Shown here in pieces: positions 48,001 through 52,720 of a stretch of DNA of 64,000 nt (the stretch's first letter is position 1; each line of letters begins with the position of its first letter). The notes under the pieces are model-generated. The model searched no databases. It had not been told where the DNA came from and was given only the letters and a program-made list of their open reading frames with translations. Source of the DNA: Charina bottae (taxonomy: Eukaryota; Chordata; Lepidosauria; Squamata; Charinaidae); contig JALMGJ010000012.1 of assembly GCA_023362775.1 (NCBI GenBank), forward strand, positions 18,737,501 to 18,801,500. Direction: 5' to 3'. The position numbers and the translations under genes were made by a program.

Positions 48001-51000
48001 AAATTTTAAAAACTTATTTTGTGGAACCTAGACACTTTTGTAGAGCTTAAAACTAAGTCTGGTTTACTTCAGGGCATTTATTGACTCTTATTCAACTTGC
48101 ACATTTGTTATTTGGTCATGATGCTATTGGTGCTTCTGAAATTCTACATCTGTTAGAGGTTCTGGAGGAATCACTTGAGGTTCCAAATTTAGGAACCCAA
48201 TTATATAAAAAGTAGGAGTATAAAATTGATACTAATTATGTAACCAACCTCGAGAACGGTGTTTCTCAGCCTTGGCAACTTTAAGATGTATGGACTTCAA
48301 CTCCCAGAATTCTCCAGCCAGCCATGCTGGCTGGGGAATTCTGGGAGTTGAAGTCCACACATCTTAAAGTTGCCAAGGCTGAGAAACACTGCTCTAGAAT
48401 ACTACGCTTGAATGTCCTGCTCCTATAAATCAGTAGATGGTCGCCTTAAAGAATGTGAAATTGTTCTCTTCTGCTGAAGTAAAATTAATAAAACAGAAAA
48501 GAACTTGATTTGTGCATATCACATTCAGAGAATATTTCATAAGCCCAGAGCTGTTTGGAGTCGGGCAGCATCCAAACTGAATAAAAATAAATGAATAAAA
48601 TAAAATTTAACACATCACCAGCCATCAGGGACAATATCCACCAATGAGCAATGAGACAAGAATGTGGTTACATCTGACTTTGGGATCTCCTTGGGCTTCT
48701 CTAGGCTAGTTTGTTTGCCCATCCTCCACTCTTTATTTAGGCCACTGACATAGGGATCAAAGACAGCAGACAGCAGATGGGGCATTGCAAGGCAACCCAA
48801 CGCTTTTGTATATGTATTCAACATCAACACATATACAAAAGGGGGGAGAAGGAACTTTTTATCATCTCTGGTGGACCTGTGAGAAAGCCAAAAAAATTTG
48901 GGATAAATATGCATTATTATTCAAAAGATTTTAAAAGTGAATATACAAAAAAAGCCGGAACTGTTCCTTTTGGGTTTGATGGAGAAGGAGCTGGAGAAAC
49001 AACATGGAGTTTTGCTTTTATATGTGATCACAGCTGCAAGACTTTTATACGCACAGAGATGGAAAGATCCACAGATACTGTACCTATGGTTGAAGATTGG
49101 ATTGTTAAATTAATGGATCTGGCCCAGATGGCTAAATTGACAGCATTAATTAGAGAACATTCGGTTTCTGGATTTTTATCTGTTTGGCAACCACTTCTAG
49201 AGTACTTGCTTGTGGTAGAAAAAAATGATGTTCTGATTTTGGGTTTTAATGATCAATTGGTTTATTTTAATAGAAATAATGTTACTATGGTTTAATCATC
49301 GGTAAGAGATTATTTTTGTAAATTTATCTATATCTGTATTGGAGAAAGTCGGAAGTCACTTTTCCGTTTTTGTTTTTTGTCTATTTGCACTTTATAGTTT
49401 TTTCTTTTTTCCTTAGTTCTATTTTCTTGCTTTTCTATTTTGTATTTTAGCTATACTCTGAAAATCAATAAAGTTTAAACTATAAAAAACACATATACAA
49501 AAAGGACAGAGCTAGCATCTCAATGCTCAGTCTGATTTTGATTGTGGATTTAGGCATCTCCAAGTCAAAATAATATAAAATAAAGAAATAGCCCCAAAGA
49601 GGAGGACGGGGGAGTAGACCAACTATGGACTTGCAACTAGCTAGGCCTGGAGAGCAGGAGAACTGAAACTATCTGCTGGGCTACTCTTGATGTCTCTTAC
49701 TTCACAGGGAGGGGATAGGAAGCTATTGAAACTGACAATAATGGTTGGGTTGGCAATTGTTTTGGAGATGCAATTCAGCTAATGAATTTTAGATAAAAAT
49801 CAACATAAACAGATGTTGCAACTTCTCTATGGAACACAAGTGATCAAGTCCAAAAACCATTATGGACAGAATTAGAAATAAATTATATGACCCATCTGGC
49901 ATGATGGCAGGAGAATGGCTCCATTTCTAGTCACATCTTTAGCATTTCTGGTATTAAAAGCTGTAAGGTACATTTGGAAGATGTAGAGAACAAGGCATAA
50001 TTCTGACCCTAATTTACATGTCAAACTTATACCCTGGAATAACTCTCACTTTTGGATATCACTGGGACTTTAGATCAGCAGATTGCCATCCATGTCTTTA
50101 AACCATCAGAATTACTGCAAAATGAATCTGGATTGTCTAAAATTGCAATTAAAACATCTCTCAATTTCACAATTTGGTCCAGATGCATTAGCAGCATCTA
50201 AATATCCTGAATTATTATAAATAAAGTATTGGAATATATTTCAGATTATTCTAATCCAAACAAGGAAATAAAATATATGTTGCATTAAGATATCATTCAG
50301 ACTAATTTTTAAATACATTTAAACTTTGACTAGGTAGAATAGTATTGCTCAGTCTTTCCAGTGACAGAAAGCCAGCTCAGAAACCGAAAGTGAACATATA
50401 TGGATGACTCAAGATTTTAAATTTGCAGTCACACTTTTTTGCAACATTGAAGAGTAATCTTGTTTGCTGTGCAACATGCTTGATAAATCCATAATTCTTC
50501 ACAGAGGGGTATGTTGGGGGGAGTTGGGCGGTCATATAAATTTTATGTCAGGGTTCATGTCTATGAATCCTGCCATTAGAATTAACCATAGCATAGTGCT
50601 TGCATAGTAGTTGGGAGGGGGGATGGCAGTTGAGTGTTATGTCTGCTGCTGGGAGCTAGAGACGGCTCGGCCAAGGTCATGCACCTGCAACGGAGTGGAG
50701 ATGGGACCGTTTGCTTCATGAGATCATCCTTGGTGAATTGGGGCGCAAGGGGGATGGTTAAGAGGGCATAGTTTGGCGGGAATCCGCATTCAAGTCTTTA
50801 AGAGTGCTTCAATGAACATGTATCCTGAATAAAGCTTTATCTGCATTTCAATGAATTGCATGGAGAAGTGTTTATTGGGACATTGTTGTTGAAATCATCA
50901 CAAATAATAAATAAATAAATGTTCTATGTTTTGTATATGACTCAAAGTACAATCATAACTTTAGACATACAGATATTTATAATATCACATTAACAATCTT

Positions 51001-52327
51001 ATGGATATTAAATCAAAACAAGGCAATAGACAAGCCCATATCATATGAGTAAGTGTCCACTCAACTCATTCTATACTTTTAGCATAATGGATTTTCTGTG
51101 GTGTCCAATGAAATCCTCAGTTGAATCAGTCTCATCATAAGATCATAATTAACATGCATAATATTTCTTAAGGCCCATAGCCATGTTAATATGCAATATT
51201 CTAATCCCTTATTCCAGAATTATTGCAAATACTGTAACTAATGTCCACCTTAGTGCTACTCTTTGTTCATAAAAACATACGGTGAAGCAGTATCACCTGG
51301 TGGATCCCAGGAATCATGCCGTCCCTGTTATGGCACCTGCCCTATGGACCAGGCCCTGCCCAAAGATACAGACTGTCCCAACCCCGTTGGCCTTCTGGAA
51401 GGCCATGAGGACCTGGCTTTTCCCCCAGGGTCTGGGCTGGTCTGTTACTGAAGCTCTGGTGTGGGTGGATGTGGTTAGGTTGGTGATGGGATGTTTGACA
51501 GGGGCCTCAACTTGGTTCTTCTCTCTCTTGAGTTGGATGTGTTATATTTTCATCTTTCTTTGCCATTTCAAAGGCAGCCCTATTAATCTGTTTAATAAAT
51601 ACATAAAATAAAAATAAAACTTCCTGGTAGTCAGTAATGTGTAAAGCCCCAGAATATATCCTGTAATTGTTCCTTTTCTGGGGCGGTGGAGTAATGGAAT
51701 CTCTTGTAGAAGGGCACAACGTAAGACCATCCTCCTCCTCCTCCTCCTATACACGTTCAATCTCTCTGGTGTGAGTTCAAGTAAGGAAGTGATGTACCAC
51801 TCATAGATTGTTTGCTGATCACCACGGAGGTGTATACACAGTATGTGGCCACATGCTCTTCCCGAAAAGCTCACACCCATCATCCAGGAAGAGAAAATGA
51901 AAGTAGGAATAAATAAAGGGAGAAAAATAATAAAATAAAATAAAATAAAAATAAATTTTTCTTTCGATCGATCCCATTCAGACGTTCGTTTCGGCAGGCC
52001 AGTCTCTCTCCTCCCGGGTCTCCCAACGTCCCCCCGCCTGCCTGATTCCTGAGAAGCCCTATGGGAATTGTAGTCCAGCACACTACGAAGGCAGGAGCAA
52101 GGGGAGACGGCAAGAGAGGGCCGAGAAGGGGAAAGCGATCCTAGGAAAAGTCGCGCCGCCGGTCCGTTTTACCCCAACCGGCGGGGACACCTCTTGGAGA
52201 GCCGGCGCGCCCTGGGAACACAAGCGAGGCCGCCGGCGGACAGCCCCGAGAGGAGCAGGGGAAACGAAGGCGGGCCCGGGGAAGGAGGCTCGGGGCTGCT
52301 GCTTACCTGCTGCTCGGCTGCCTCCAT
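13465..52327 (-). CDS. TARS1: TARS1, cytoplasmic threonyl-tRNA synthetase (19 coding exons, spliced)
   Basis: TARS1 charges tRNA-Thr with threonine in the cytosol using ATP. Nineteen exons splice in frame (all GT-AG) to a 711-residue protein, slightly shorter than the roughly 723-residue human protein. Parts in order: short basic N-terminal extension (1-34); helical linker and TGS domain (about 35-135); editing domain with HxxxH at 143-147 and CRGPH at 249-253; class II catalytic core with zinc ligands Cys401, His452 and His578, motif 2 (HRNE at 429-432) and motif 3 ([11 protein letters not shown] from 578); anticodon-binding domain (about 605-711). The N-terminus is more divergent than the rest, as usual. 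Start: ATG at 52325-52327 has G at -3 and +4, with an in-frame TAG five codons upstream. Editing and catalytic residues are intact, so the gene should be functional. The gene expands to 39 kb through intronic transposons. Confidence 0.97.
13977..14096. mobile_element. hAT palindromic MITE, copy C (TARS1 intron 18)
   Basis: Ends CAGTGTTTCTCAAAC / GTTTGAGAAACGGTG with flanks CATTAAAT and TGTTAAAT (6 of 8). Confidence 0.85.
14155..14599 (-). mobile_element. MIR/CORE-like SINE with a three-unit internal duplication
   Basis: Same family as 5914-6272. The segment from the B-box-like GTTCTAGTCC through GGGTGACCTTGGGCC is present three times, at a period of about 118 bp, between about 14275 and 14545. 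Tail GGGATAGAAAATAAATAAA. Confidence 0.82.
14600..15418. other. TARS1 intron 18, nothing recognised
   Basis: No repeat or RNA gene identified between the SINE and the L2 element. Confidence 0.4.
15419..18490 (+). mobile_element. L2-clade LINE, long copy, frame-broken (TARS1 intron 18)
   Basis: Endonuclease: [20 protein letters not shown] and ACITETWLG near 15500-15610; EDFNLL near 15913, where the usual GDFN glycine is Glu. After a linker the reverse transcriptase follows: [55 protein letters not shown] and the YADD box near 17467. The C-terminus is near 17860-18330 and the 3' UTR ends GTAAACCGCCCAGAG...GATGGGCGG with an AT-rich tail. Frame changes near 15890, 16905 and 17570 and a stop at 17821 make it inactive. 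It lies antisense to TARS1. Confidence 0.9.
18542..18656 (-). CDS. TARS1: TARS1 exon 18 (residues 625-663)
   Basis: Anticodon-binding domain: [38 protein letters not shown]. An L2 tail on the opposite strand ends about 60 bases beyond its donor. Confidence 0.97.
18657..19332. other. TARS1 intron 17, 5' of the MITE, nothing recognised
   Basis: A CA-rich patch around 18980-19000; otherwise no identifiable feature. Confidence 0.4.
19335..19745. mobile_element. Tigger-like palindromic MITE, copy 1
   Basis: Ends CAGGTAGTCCTTGCTTAAC / GTTAAGCGAGGACTACCTG with TA on each side. The 411-bp body is largely one imperfect hairpin, with repeated words such as TTAAGCGA, TCACGTGATCA and CATTTATGACC. TA duplication and end sequence fit pogo/Tigger of Tc1/mariner. 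Confidence 0.85.
19866..19938 (-). CDS. TARS1: TARS1 exon 17 (residues 600-624)
   Basis: [24 protein letters not shown], the hinge between the catalytic core and the anticodon-binding domain. Phase 2 start, phase 0 end. Confidence 0.97.
19939..20867. other. TARS1 intron 16, nothing recognised
   Basis: No repeat family identified in this stretch. Confidence 0.4.
20925..20967 (-). ncRNA. Hammerhead-like motif, left arm, core mutated
   Basis: Reverse complement of the right-arm motif with CUGAAGA and helix I bases kept, but GAAAC reads AAAAC, losing the conserved G12. Predicted inactive. Confidence 0.4.
21035..21077 (+). ncRNA. Hammerhead-ribozyme-like motif, right arm
   Basis: Order: UCCU (21035-21038), CUGAAGA (21039-21045, fits CUGANGA), stem II GCCAG/CUGGU with a bulged U46, GAAAC (21066-21070), GUU (21071-21073), AGGA (21074-21077), which pairs with UCCU as helix I. 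Helix III is almost absent, as reported for minimal type I hammerheads of PLEs that act as dimers. Activity is unproven. Confidence 0.45.
21175..21899. other. TARS1 intron 16, nothing recognised
   Basis: A segment rich in inverted words around 21480-21760 but no family identified. Confidence 0.35.
21900..22026 (+). mobile_element. MIR/CORE-like SINE 3' fragment with (AAT)n tail
   Basis: GGGTTGTTGTTGCGGGGAAA, CACCGCCTTGAGTTGCAC and GGGATATAATAATAAT match the 3' half of the SINE family seen at 37520 and 5914. The tail is about 13 AAT units (21987-22024), stopping 8 bases before the donor of TARS1 exon 16 on the other strand. Confidence 0.8.
22035..22139 (-). CDS. TARS1: TARS1 exon 16 (residues 565-600)
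   Basis: Motif 3: [31 protein letters not shown]. His578 is the third zinc ligand. The donor GTATTG is followed at once by a TTATTA microsatellite that is the tail of a SINE on the other strand. Confidence 0.98.
22227..22327 (-). CDS. TARS1: TARS1 exon 15 (residues 532-565)
   Basis: [33 protein letters not shown]; the [13 protein letters not shown] block forms part of the substrate-binding strands. Ends in phase 2 at GTAAGC. Confidence 0.97.
22340..22600 (+). mobile_element. L1-clade LINE, ORF2 C-terminus, first part
   Basis: Translates to [20 protein letters not shown] and [20 protein letters not shown], the conserved L1 ORF2 C-terminal segment. Interrupted by an L2 3' end and resumed at about 23205. 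A parallel copy lies at 48841-49488. Confidence 0.75.
22603..23204 (-). mobile_element. L2-clade LINE 3' end inserted in L1
   Basis: Minus strand GTAAACTGCCCAGAGTCC and GGGAGATGGGCGGTGATAAA, the L2 3' UTR seen in other copies, followed by an A/T-rich (AATC)n-like tail at 22595-22625. It is split by a Sauria SINE. Confidence 0.78.
22732..23062 (-). mobile_element. Sauria SINE inserted in L2
   Basis: Minus strand carries the tRNA-like head (GGCTCAGTGGGTAAGACGCC), the AAGTAGATTAATAGGTACCA segment, CATGCCGGCCACATGACCG and the 3' end with AACCTTTACTTTAC, typical of the BovB-dependent Sauria SINE. Flanked by AAAATACATCTTA on both sides (near 22714-22726 and 23065-23077). Confidence 0.9.
23205..23520 (+). 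mobile_element. L1-clade LINE, 3' UTR, second part
   Basis: Continues the L1 fragment: GAAGAATATCGGAAGCTACT then a T/C-rich 3' UTR (TTTTTCTTTCTTTTC), like the 3' end of the copy at 48841-49488. Confidence 0.6.
23681..25460 (-). mobile_element. L2-clade LINE, 5'-truncated (TARS1 intron 14)
   Basis: Minus strand: [40 protein letters not shown], then after one frame change [38 protein letters not shown] (near 24785) and a long intact C-terminus to 24238, where a stop in CFRI is followed by the final 107 residues. The 3' tail is at 23681-23760. It is close to the 15419 copy but independent. (TATAA)n lies at 23795-23850. Confidence 0.92.
25461..26026. other. TARS1 intron 14, nothing recognised
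   Basis: No identifiable repeat between the L2 element and the LTR. Confidence 0.35.
26027..26499 (+). repeat. Probable solo LTR (endogenous-retrovirus-like)
   Basis: About 473 bp with TGTTA...TAACA ends, a CCAATCAG box at 26160-26167, AATAAA near 26408 and a GC-richer U5-like end. No clear target duplication and no coding region, so this is a structural guess. Confidence 0.45.
26751..26826. repeat. (GA)n microsatellite with internal G run
   Basis: AGAGAG blocks flank a run of about 14 G at 26773-26786. Confidence 0.95.
27178..27255 (-). CDS. TARS1: TARS1 exon 14 (residues 506-531)
   Basis: 26 codons: [26 protein letters not shown]. Phase 0 at both ends; donor GTTAGT. Confidence 0.97.
27527..27594. 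mobile_element. hAT palindromic MITE, half copy D (TARS1 intron 13)
   Basis: Only the right arm: GGCTGGGGAATTCTGGGAGT through GGTTGAGAAACACTG. The left arm is absent. Confidence 0.8.
27625..27812 (-). mobile_element. tRNA-derived SINE related to the MIR/CORE-like family
   Basis: Minus strand GAGCCAGTTTGGTGTCGTGG, GTTCTAGTCCCACCTTAGGC and GGGCGACCTTGGGCCAGTCA, then a different 3' part (ACCTTGCCAAGAAAACTGCA, GTCCAAGAATCGGACACGA). Head shared with 5914-6272, tail different, so a subfamily with another LINE-derived end. Confidence 0.7.
27813..28849. other. TARS1 intron 13, remainder, nothing recognised
   Basis: No repeat or gene identified; short open frames on both strands have no resemblance to known proteins. 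Confidence 0.35.
28850..28987 (-). CDS. TARS1: TARS1 exon 13 (residues 460-505)
   Basis: 46 codons: [20 protein letters not shown] and [20 protein letters not shown]. Core helices and strands of the class II fold. Confidence 0.97.
29076..29238 (-). CDS. TARS1: TARS1 exon 12 (residues 405-459)
   Basis: Motif 2 segment: [38 protein letters not shown] and [13 protein letters not shown]. Arg430 binds ATP in the family; His452 is the second zinc ligand. Confidence 0.98.
29391..29807. mobile_element. Tigger-like palindromic MITE, copy 2
   Basis: CAGGTAGTCCTTGCTTAACG ... GCGAGGACTACCTG flanked by TA. Full length, 417 bp, palindromic. Confidence 0.85.
29808..30680. other. TARS1 intron 11, between two MITEs, nothing recognised
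   Basis: No identified feature. AGTGCTTTGGGAGGGGC-type words recur near 30250 and 30410, a possible weak local duplication. Confidence 0.3.
30681..31014. mobile_element. Tigger-like palindromic MITE, copy 3
   Basis: CAAGTAATCCTCGCTTAGC ... TTAAGCGAAGTCTACCTG flanked by TA; 334 bp, more diverged. Confidence 0.82.
31530..31696 (-). CDS. TARS1: TARS1 exon 11 (residues 350-405)
   Basis: Catalytic core: [40 protein letters not shown] and LKPMNCPGH. Cys401 in MNCPGH is the catalytic zinc ligand. Ends with two bases of codon 405; donor GTACTG. Confidence 0.98.
31923..32250. mobile_element. Tigger-like palindromic MITE, copy 4 (intron 10)
   Basis: CAGGTAGTCCTCGCTTACC ... CTAAGCGAGGACTACCTG with TA at 31921-31922 and 32251-32252; 328 bp. 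Confidence 0.86.
32253..33018. other. TARS1 intron 10, possible decayed repeat
   Basis: The plus frame 32474-32728 has no recognisable domain. Nothing identified with confidence. Confidence 0.3.
33019..33515 (-). mobile_element. L2-clade LINE, 3' fragment
   Basis: Minus strand: [60 protein letters not shown], then the L2 3' UTR and a (TAAA)12 tail at 33019-33067. 5' truncated. Confidence 0.88.
33516..34346. other. TARS1 intron 10, nothing recognised
   Basis: No identifiable repeat family or gene. Confidence 0.35.
34347..34445 (-). CDS. TARS1: TARS1 exon 10 (residues 317-349)
   Basis: 33 codons, phase 0 at both ends: [20 protein letters not shown] then [13 protein letters not shown]. This is motif 1 region of the class II core (dimer interface). 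Confidence 0.97.
34555..35990 (-). mobile_element. L2-clade LINE, old degraded copy (intron 9)
   Basis: Minus frames give [28 protein letters not shown] and [11 protein letters not shown], recognisable L2 RT pieces with many indels. Much older than the copies at 15.4 and 23.7 kb. Confidence 0.7.
36329..36710. mobile_element. Tigger-like palindromic MITE, copy 5 (intron 9)
   Basis: CAGGTAGTCCTCGACTTACG ... TAAGTCAAGGACTACCTG with flanking TA; 382 bp. Confidence 0.86.
36899..37045 (-). CDS. TARS1: TARS1 exon 9 (residues 268-316)
   Basis: Exactly 49 codons: [49 protein letters not shown]. It links the editing domain to the catalytic core. Confidence 0.97.
37520..37690 (+). mobile_element. MIR/CORE-like SINE, 5'-truncated (intron 8)
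   Basis: AGCCGGCTGGGTGACTTTGG, GCCCAACTCACCTCACAGGG, TTGAGTTATTTATAAAAAAA and GGCGGGATAAAGAAA. Confidence 0.82.
37797..37875 (-). CDS. TARS1: TARS1 exon 8 (residues 241-267)
   Basis: Encodes [20 protein letters not shown]. Cys249 and His253 of CRGPH are the second pair of editing-site residues, equivalent to Cys182 and His186 of the E. coli enzyme. Phase 0 at its end. Confidence 0.96.
38327..38391 (-). CDS. TARS1: TARS1 exon 7 (residues 220-241)
   Basis: A 65-base exon, too short for an ATG-initiated frame to reveal it, read between AG at 38392-38393 and GT at 38326-38325. It encodes [20 protein letters not shown] and fills the gap between exons 6 and 8 in phase. Confidence 0.96.
38392..39293. 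other. TARS1 intron 6, nothing recognised
   Basis: No repeat or gene identified. Confidence 0.35.
39294..39411 (-). CDS. TARS1: TARS1 exon 6 (residues 180-219)
   Basis: Editing-domain helix: [20 protein letters not shown] and [15 protein letters not shown]. Ends in phase 0. Two hAT MITEs fill about half of the 1.2-kb intron on its 5' side. Confidence 0.96.
39590..39854. mobile_element. GC-core hAT MITE, copy i (TARS1 intron 5)
   Basis: Ends CAGGGCTTTCCAAAG / AGTTTGGAAAGCTCTG with exact duplications GTCTATTT at 39582-39589 and 39855-39862. The core is GGCGGC/GCGCGC-rich with a (GT)n stretch and TGTGTCGCGACACACA near the right end. Spurious long frames arise in all readings. Confidence 0.88.
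40088..40435. mobile_element. GC-core hAT MITE family, copy ii, with internal 82-bp tandem repeats
   Basis: Ends CAGAGCTTTCCAAACTG / AAGTTTGGAAAGCTCTG; flanks TTCTAAAG and TTATAAAG (7 of 8). The centre has about three copies of CCAGGATTCCACGCAGGTCC... rather than the GGCGGC core of the other copies. Confidence 0.85.
40624..40745 (-). CDS. TARS1: TARS1 exon 5 (residues 140-180)
   Basis: Start of the editing domain: [20 protein letters not shown] with the metal/water-binding HxxxH pair His143 and His147, then [14 protein letters not shown]. Ends in phase 2; donor GTAAGC. Confidence 0.97.
40889..41017. mobile_element. hAT palindromic MITE, copy E (intron 4)
   Basis: CAGTGTTTCTCAACCTCGG ... GAGGTTGAGAAACACTG; near-perfect hairpin. 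Target duplication eroded. Confidence 0.88.
41313..41705. mobile_element. CCAAT-minisatellite transposon, copy 2 (intron 4)
   Basis: Ends AGGCTGACCACACA / ATATGGTCAGCCT, flanks CTGTTTAAAT and ATGTTTAAAG (8 of 10). Shares GGGAC-rich end zones with copy 1 at 5346, in the opposite orientation. Confidence 0.85.
41455..41635. repeat. 40-bp tandem array with four CCAAT boxes
   Basis: GGGTTTGCAGGCGGGAGCCA units with CCAAT at 41484, 41524, 41564 and 41604, exactly 40 bp apart. GAGCCAATCG and GAGCCAATCA match the NF-Y consensus. Confidence 0.93.
42008..42131 (-). CDS. TARS1: TARS1 exon 4 (residues 98-139)
   Basis: Second half of the TGS domain: [20 protein letters not shown] and [15 protein letters not shown]. 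Ends in phase 0 at GTAAGT. Confidence 0.97.
42132..43284. other. TARS1 intron 3, nothing recognised
   Basis: No repeat family identified; a short (TG)n at 42310-42330. Confidence 0.35.
43285..43475 (-). CDS. TARS1: TARS1 exon 3 (residues 35-98)
   Basis: Begins [15 protein letters not shown], then a helix and the first half of the TGS domain ([26 protein letters not shown]). Ends after two bases of codon 98; donor GTATAT. Confidence 0.97.
43956..44360 (-). mobile_element. BovB (RTE) LINE, 3' fragment (intron 2)
   Basis: Minus strand: [16 protein letters not shown] start, [60 protein letters not shown] and [19 protein letters not shown], ending GACTGAACAACAACAA, the BovB 3' end. Confidence 0.93.
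44854..45571. mobile_element. Tigger-like MITE, copy 6, split by an L2 insertion (intron 2)
   Basis: Left part AAGGTAGTCCGTATTTAGTG to about 44918; right part from about 45413 with GACCAATCCTTGCATTTACG and ending CTAGGACTACCTG. Confidence 0.75.
44919..45412 (+). mobile_element. L2-clade LINE, 3' fragment inside a MITE
   Basis: [40 protein letters not shown] then GTAAACCGCCCAGAGTCCC, GGGAGATGGGTGGTGATATA and an (AAAT)n tail at 45388-45412. Confidence 0.88.
45672..47168. mobile_element. Tigger-like MITE, copy 7, split by a BovB insertion (intron 2)
   Basis: Left end CAGGTAGTCCTCGCTTT at 45672-45688; the rest resumes near 46770 (TTCTCGCTTAACGTCCACAA) and ends GGACCACCTG, flanked by TA. Confidence 0.8.
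45689..46769 (+). mobile_element. BovB (RTE) LINE, 5'-truncated, RT to 3' end (intron 2)
   Basis: Frame 45698-46566: [57 protein letters not shown] and [20 protein letters not shown], the RTE-clade RT with YADD, then the [20 protein letters not shown] and [20 protein letters not shown] segments. A TAG stop at 46565-46567 and a gap of about 60 bases near 46695 inactivate it. Flanks GTCCTCGCTT and GTTCTCGCTT form a 9/10 target duplication inside the MITE. Confidence 0.95.
47362..47442 (-). CDS. TARS1: TARS1 exon 2 (residues 8-34)
   Basis: Phase 0 at both ends. A lysine-rich linker reading [19 protein letters not shown], the eukaryote-specific basic extension that precedes the TGS domain. Donor GTTCGT is weaker than the other donors. 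Confidence 0.93.
47443..48256. other. TARS1 intron 1, nothing recognised
   Basis: A/T-rich, without identified repeats. Confidence 0.35.
48257..48391. mobile_element. hAT palindromic MITE, copy F (intron 1)
   Basis: CGGTGTTTCTCAGCCTTGG ... CAAGGCTGAGAAACACTG; flanks CTCGAGAA and CTCTAGAA (7 of 8). Confidence 0.9.
48615..49745 (+). repeat. Unclassified repeat, part B, copy 1 (split by L1)
   Basis: Segments 48640-48720 and 49545-49740 match 54160-54350 and 54720-54775: GACTTTGGGA, CTTCTCTAGG, AAGTCAAAATAAT, CTTGCAACTAGCTAGGCC, GAAGCTATTGAAACTGAC. No family recognised. Confidence 0.6.
48841..49488 (+). mobile_element. L1-clade LINE, 3' end, 5'-truncated
   Basis: Exact 14-bp duplication ACACATATACAAAA at 48827-48840 and 49489-49502. 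Encodes [40 protein letters not shown] (L1 ORF2 C-terminus) and ends with AATAAAGTTTAAAC near 49467. Confidence 0.9.
49746..50504. other. TARS1 intron 1, nothing recognised
   Basis: No repeat family or gene identified. Confidence 0.35.
50546..50902 (+). repeat. Solo LTR, gypsy type, inserted in an L2 tail
   Basis: TGTCAGGGTTCATG ... ATCATCACA, 357 bp, with AATAAAGC near 50829. It interrupts an L2 3' end: GGGCGGTCATATAAATTTTA before, AATAATAAATAAATAAAT after. It shares G-run and CATT-AAG words with the LTR at 12234-12634. Confidence 0.65.
50903..51264. other. TARS1 intron 1, nothing recognised
   Basis: A/T-rich; begins with the (AAAT)n L2 tail. Confidence 0.35.
51265..51625 (+). mobile_element. 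Degraded L2-type 3' end
   Basis: Decayed counterpart of the L2 C-terminal region (GGCACCTGCCCTATGGACCA, TTCTGGAAGGCCATGAGGAC, CTGGCTTTTCCCCCAGG), then a tail ATAAAATAAAAATAAA. Confidence 0.55.
51391..52007 (+). repeat. Unclassified repeat, part A, copy 1
   Basis: Collinear with 53405-54075 at high identity: GGGATGTTTGACAGGGGCCT, CTTCCTGGTAGTCAGTAATG, GGTGTATACACAGTATGTGG, CACCCATC(A/C)TCCAGGAAGAG. It ends 300 bp from TARS1 exon 1. No coding domain recognised. Confidence 0.8.
52307..52327 (-). CDS. TARS1: TARS1 exon 1 (residues 1-7)
   Basis: Encodes MEAAEQQ and ends on a codon boundary at donor GTAAGC (52306-52301). It sits in the CpG island. The 5' UTR continues upstream (higher coordinates) to an undetermined start site. 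Confidence 0.93.
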
Positions 52328-52423
52328 TCCTCCGCCGGCAGGCTAAGCCGCTGCCTCAGCTCCGCGCCGCAAGACAACTGCCAGACGCGCCCGGGAAGCG
52401 GCGAGGGAACCTGCGCGCTCGGC

Positions 52424-52432
52424 TGATGCAAC
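52424..52432 (-). promoter_or_regulatory. C/EBP-ATF response element (ATF4-type)
   Basis: TGATGCAAC on plus, GTTGCATCA in the gene sense, about 100 bases upstream of the ATG. It fits the CARE consensus TGATGxAAx; the orientation is that of the CHOP element ATTGCATCA. Aminoacyl-tRNA synthetase genes are known ATF4 targets. Binding here is inferred. Confidence 0.6.
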
Positions 52433-52720
52433 GCGCCGCGCCACGATTGCGCGTAGCTTCTCCGCCCCTCGGCCCCGAGAAGGGCGGCCCTGGGCGGAGC
52501 GTCGGGCTCTGCTCGGCCGGCGCCGGGCGGGCCGTGCTGGCCGGAGCTCGGAGCGCGCCTGGAGTCTCCCCGCAGGAGGAGCCTCGCCCTGCGCAAAGTG
52601 GCGCCCTCCAGATGGGTAGGACTGGCGTTCCCAGGACCCCCGGGCGGGCCGGCAGCGCTTTTCGGGGTTGCGCTTCCCGCTCCTCTGGCGGGCGCCAGGT
52701 TGGGACTTGTCCTTGCTGAA

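Larger units (their letters stand above)
52090..52720. promoter_or_regulatory. CpG-island promoter of TARS1
   Basis: Very GC-rich and dense in CpG, in contrast to its A/T-rich surroundings. It contains exon 1, GC boxes (GGGGCGG on minus at 52462-52468) and a C/EBP-ATF element. Typical housekeeping promoter; antisense transcription is possible but no plus-strand gene is seen. Confidence 0.85.

Noticed and set aside
48777..49295. 172-codon plus frame as a host gene
   Set aside because: It is an L1 ORF2 C-terminus inserted with a 14-bp target duplication; the first codons come from the flank.
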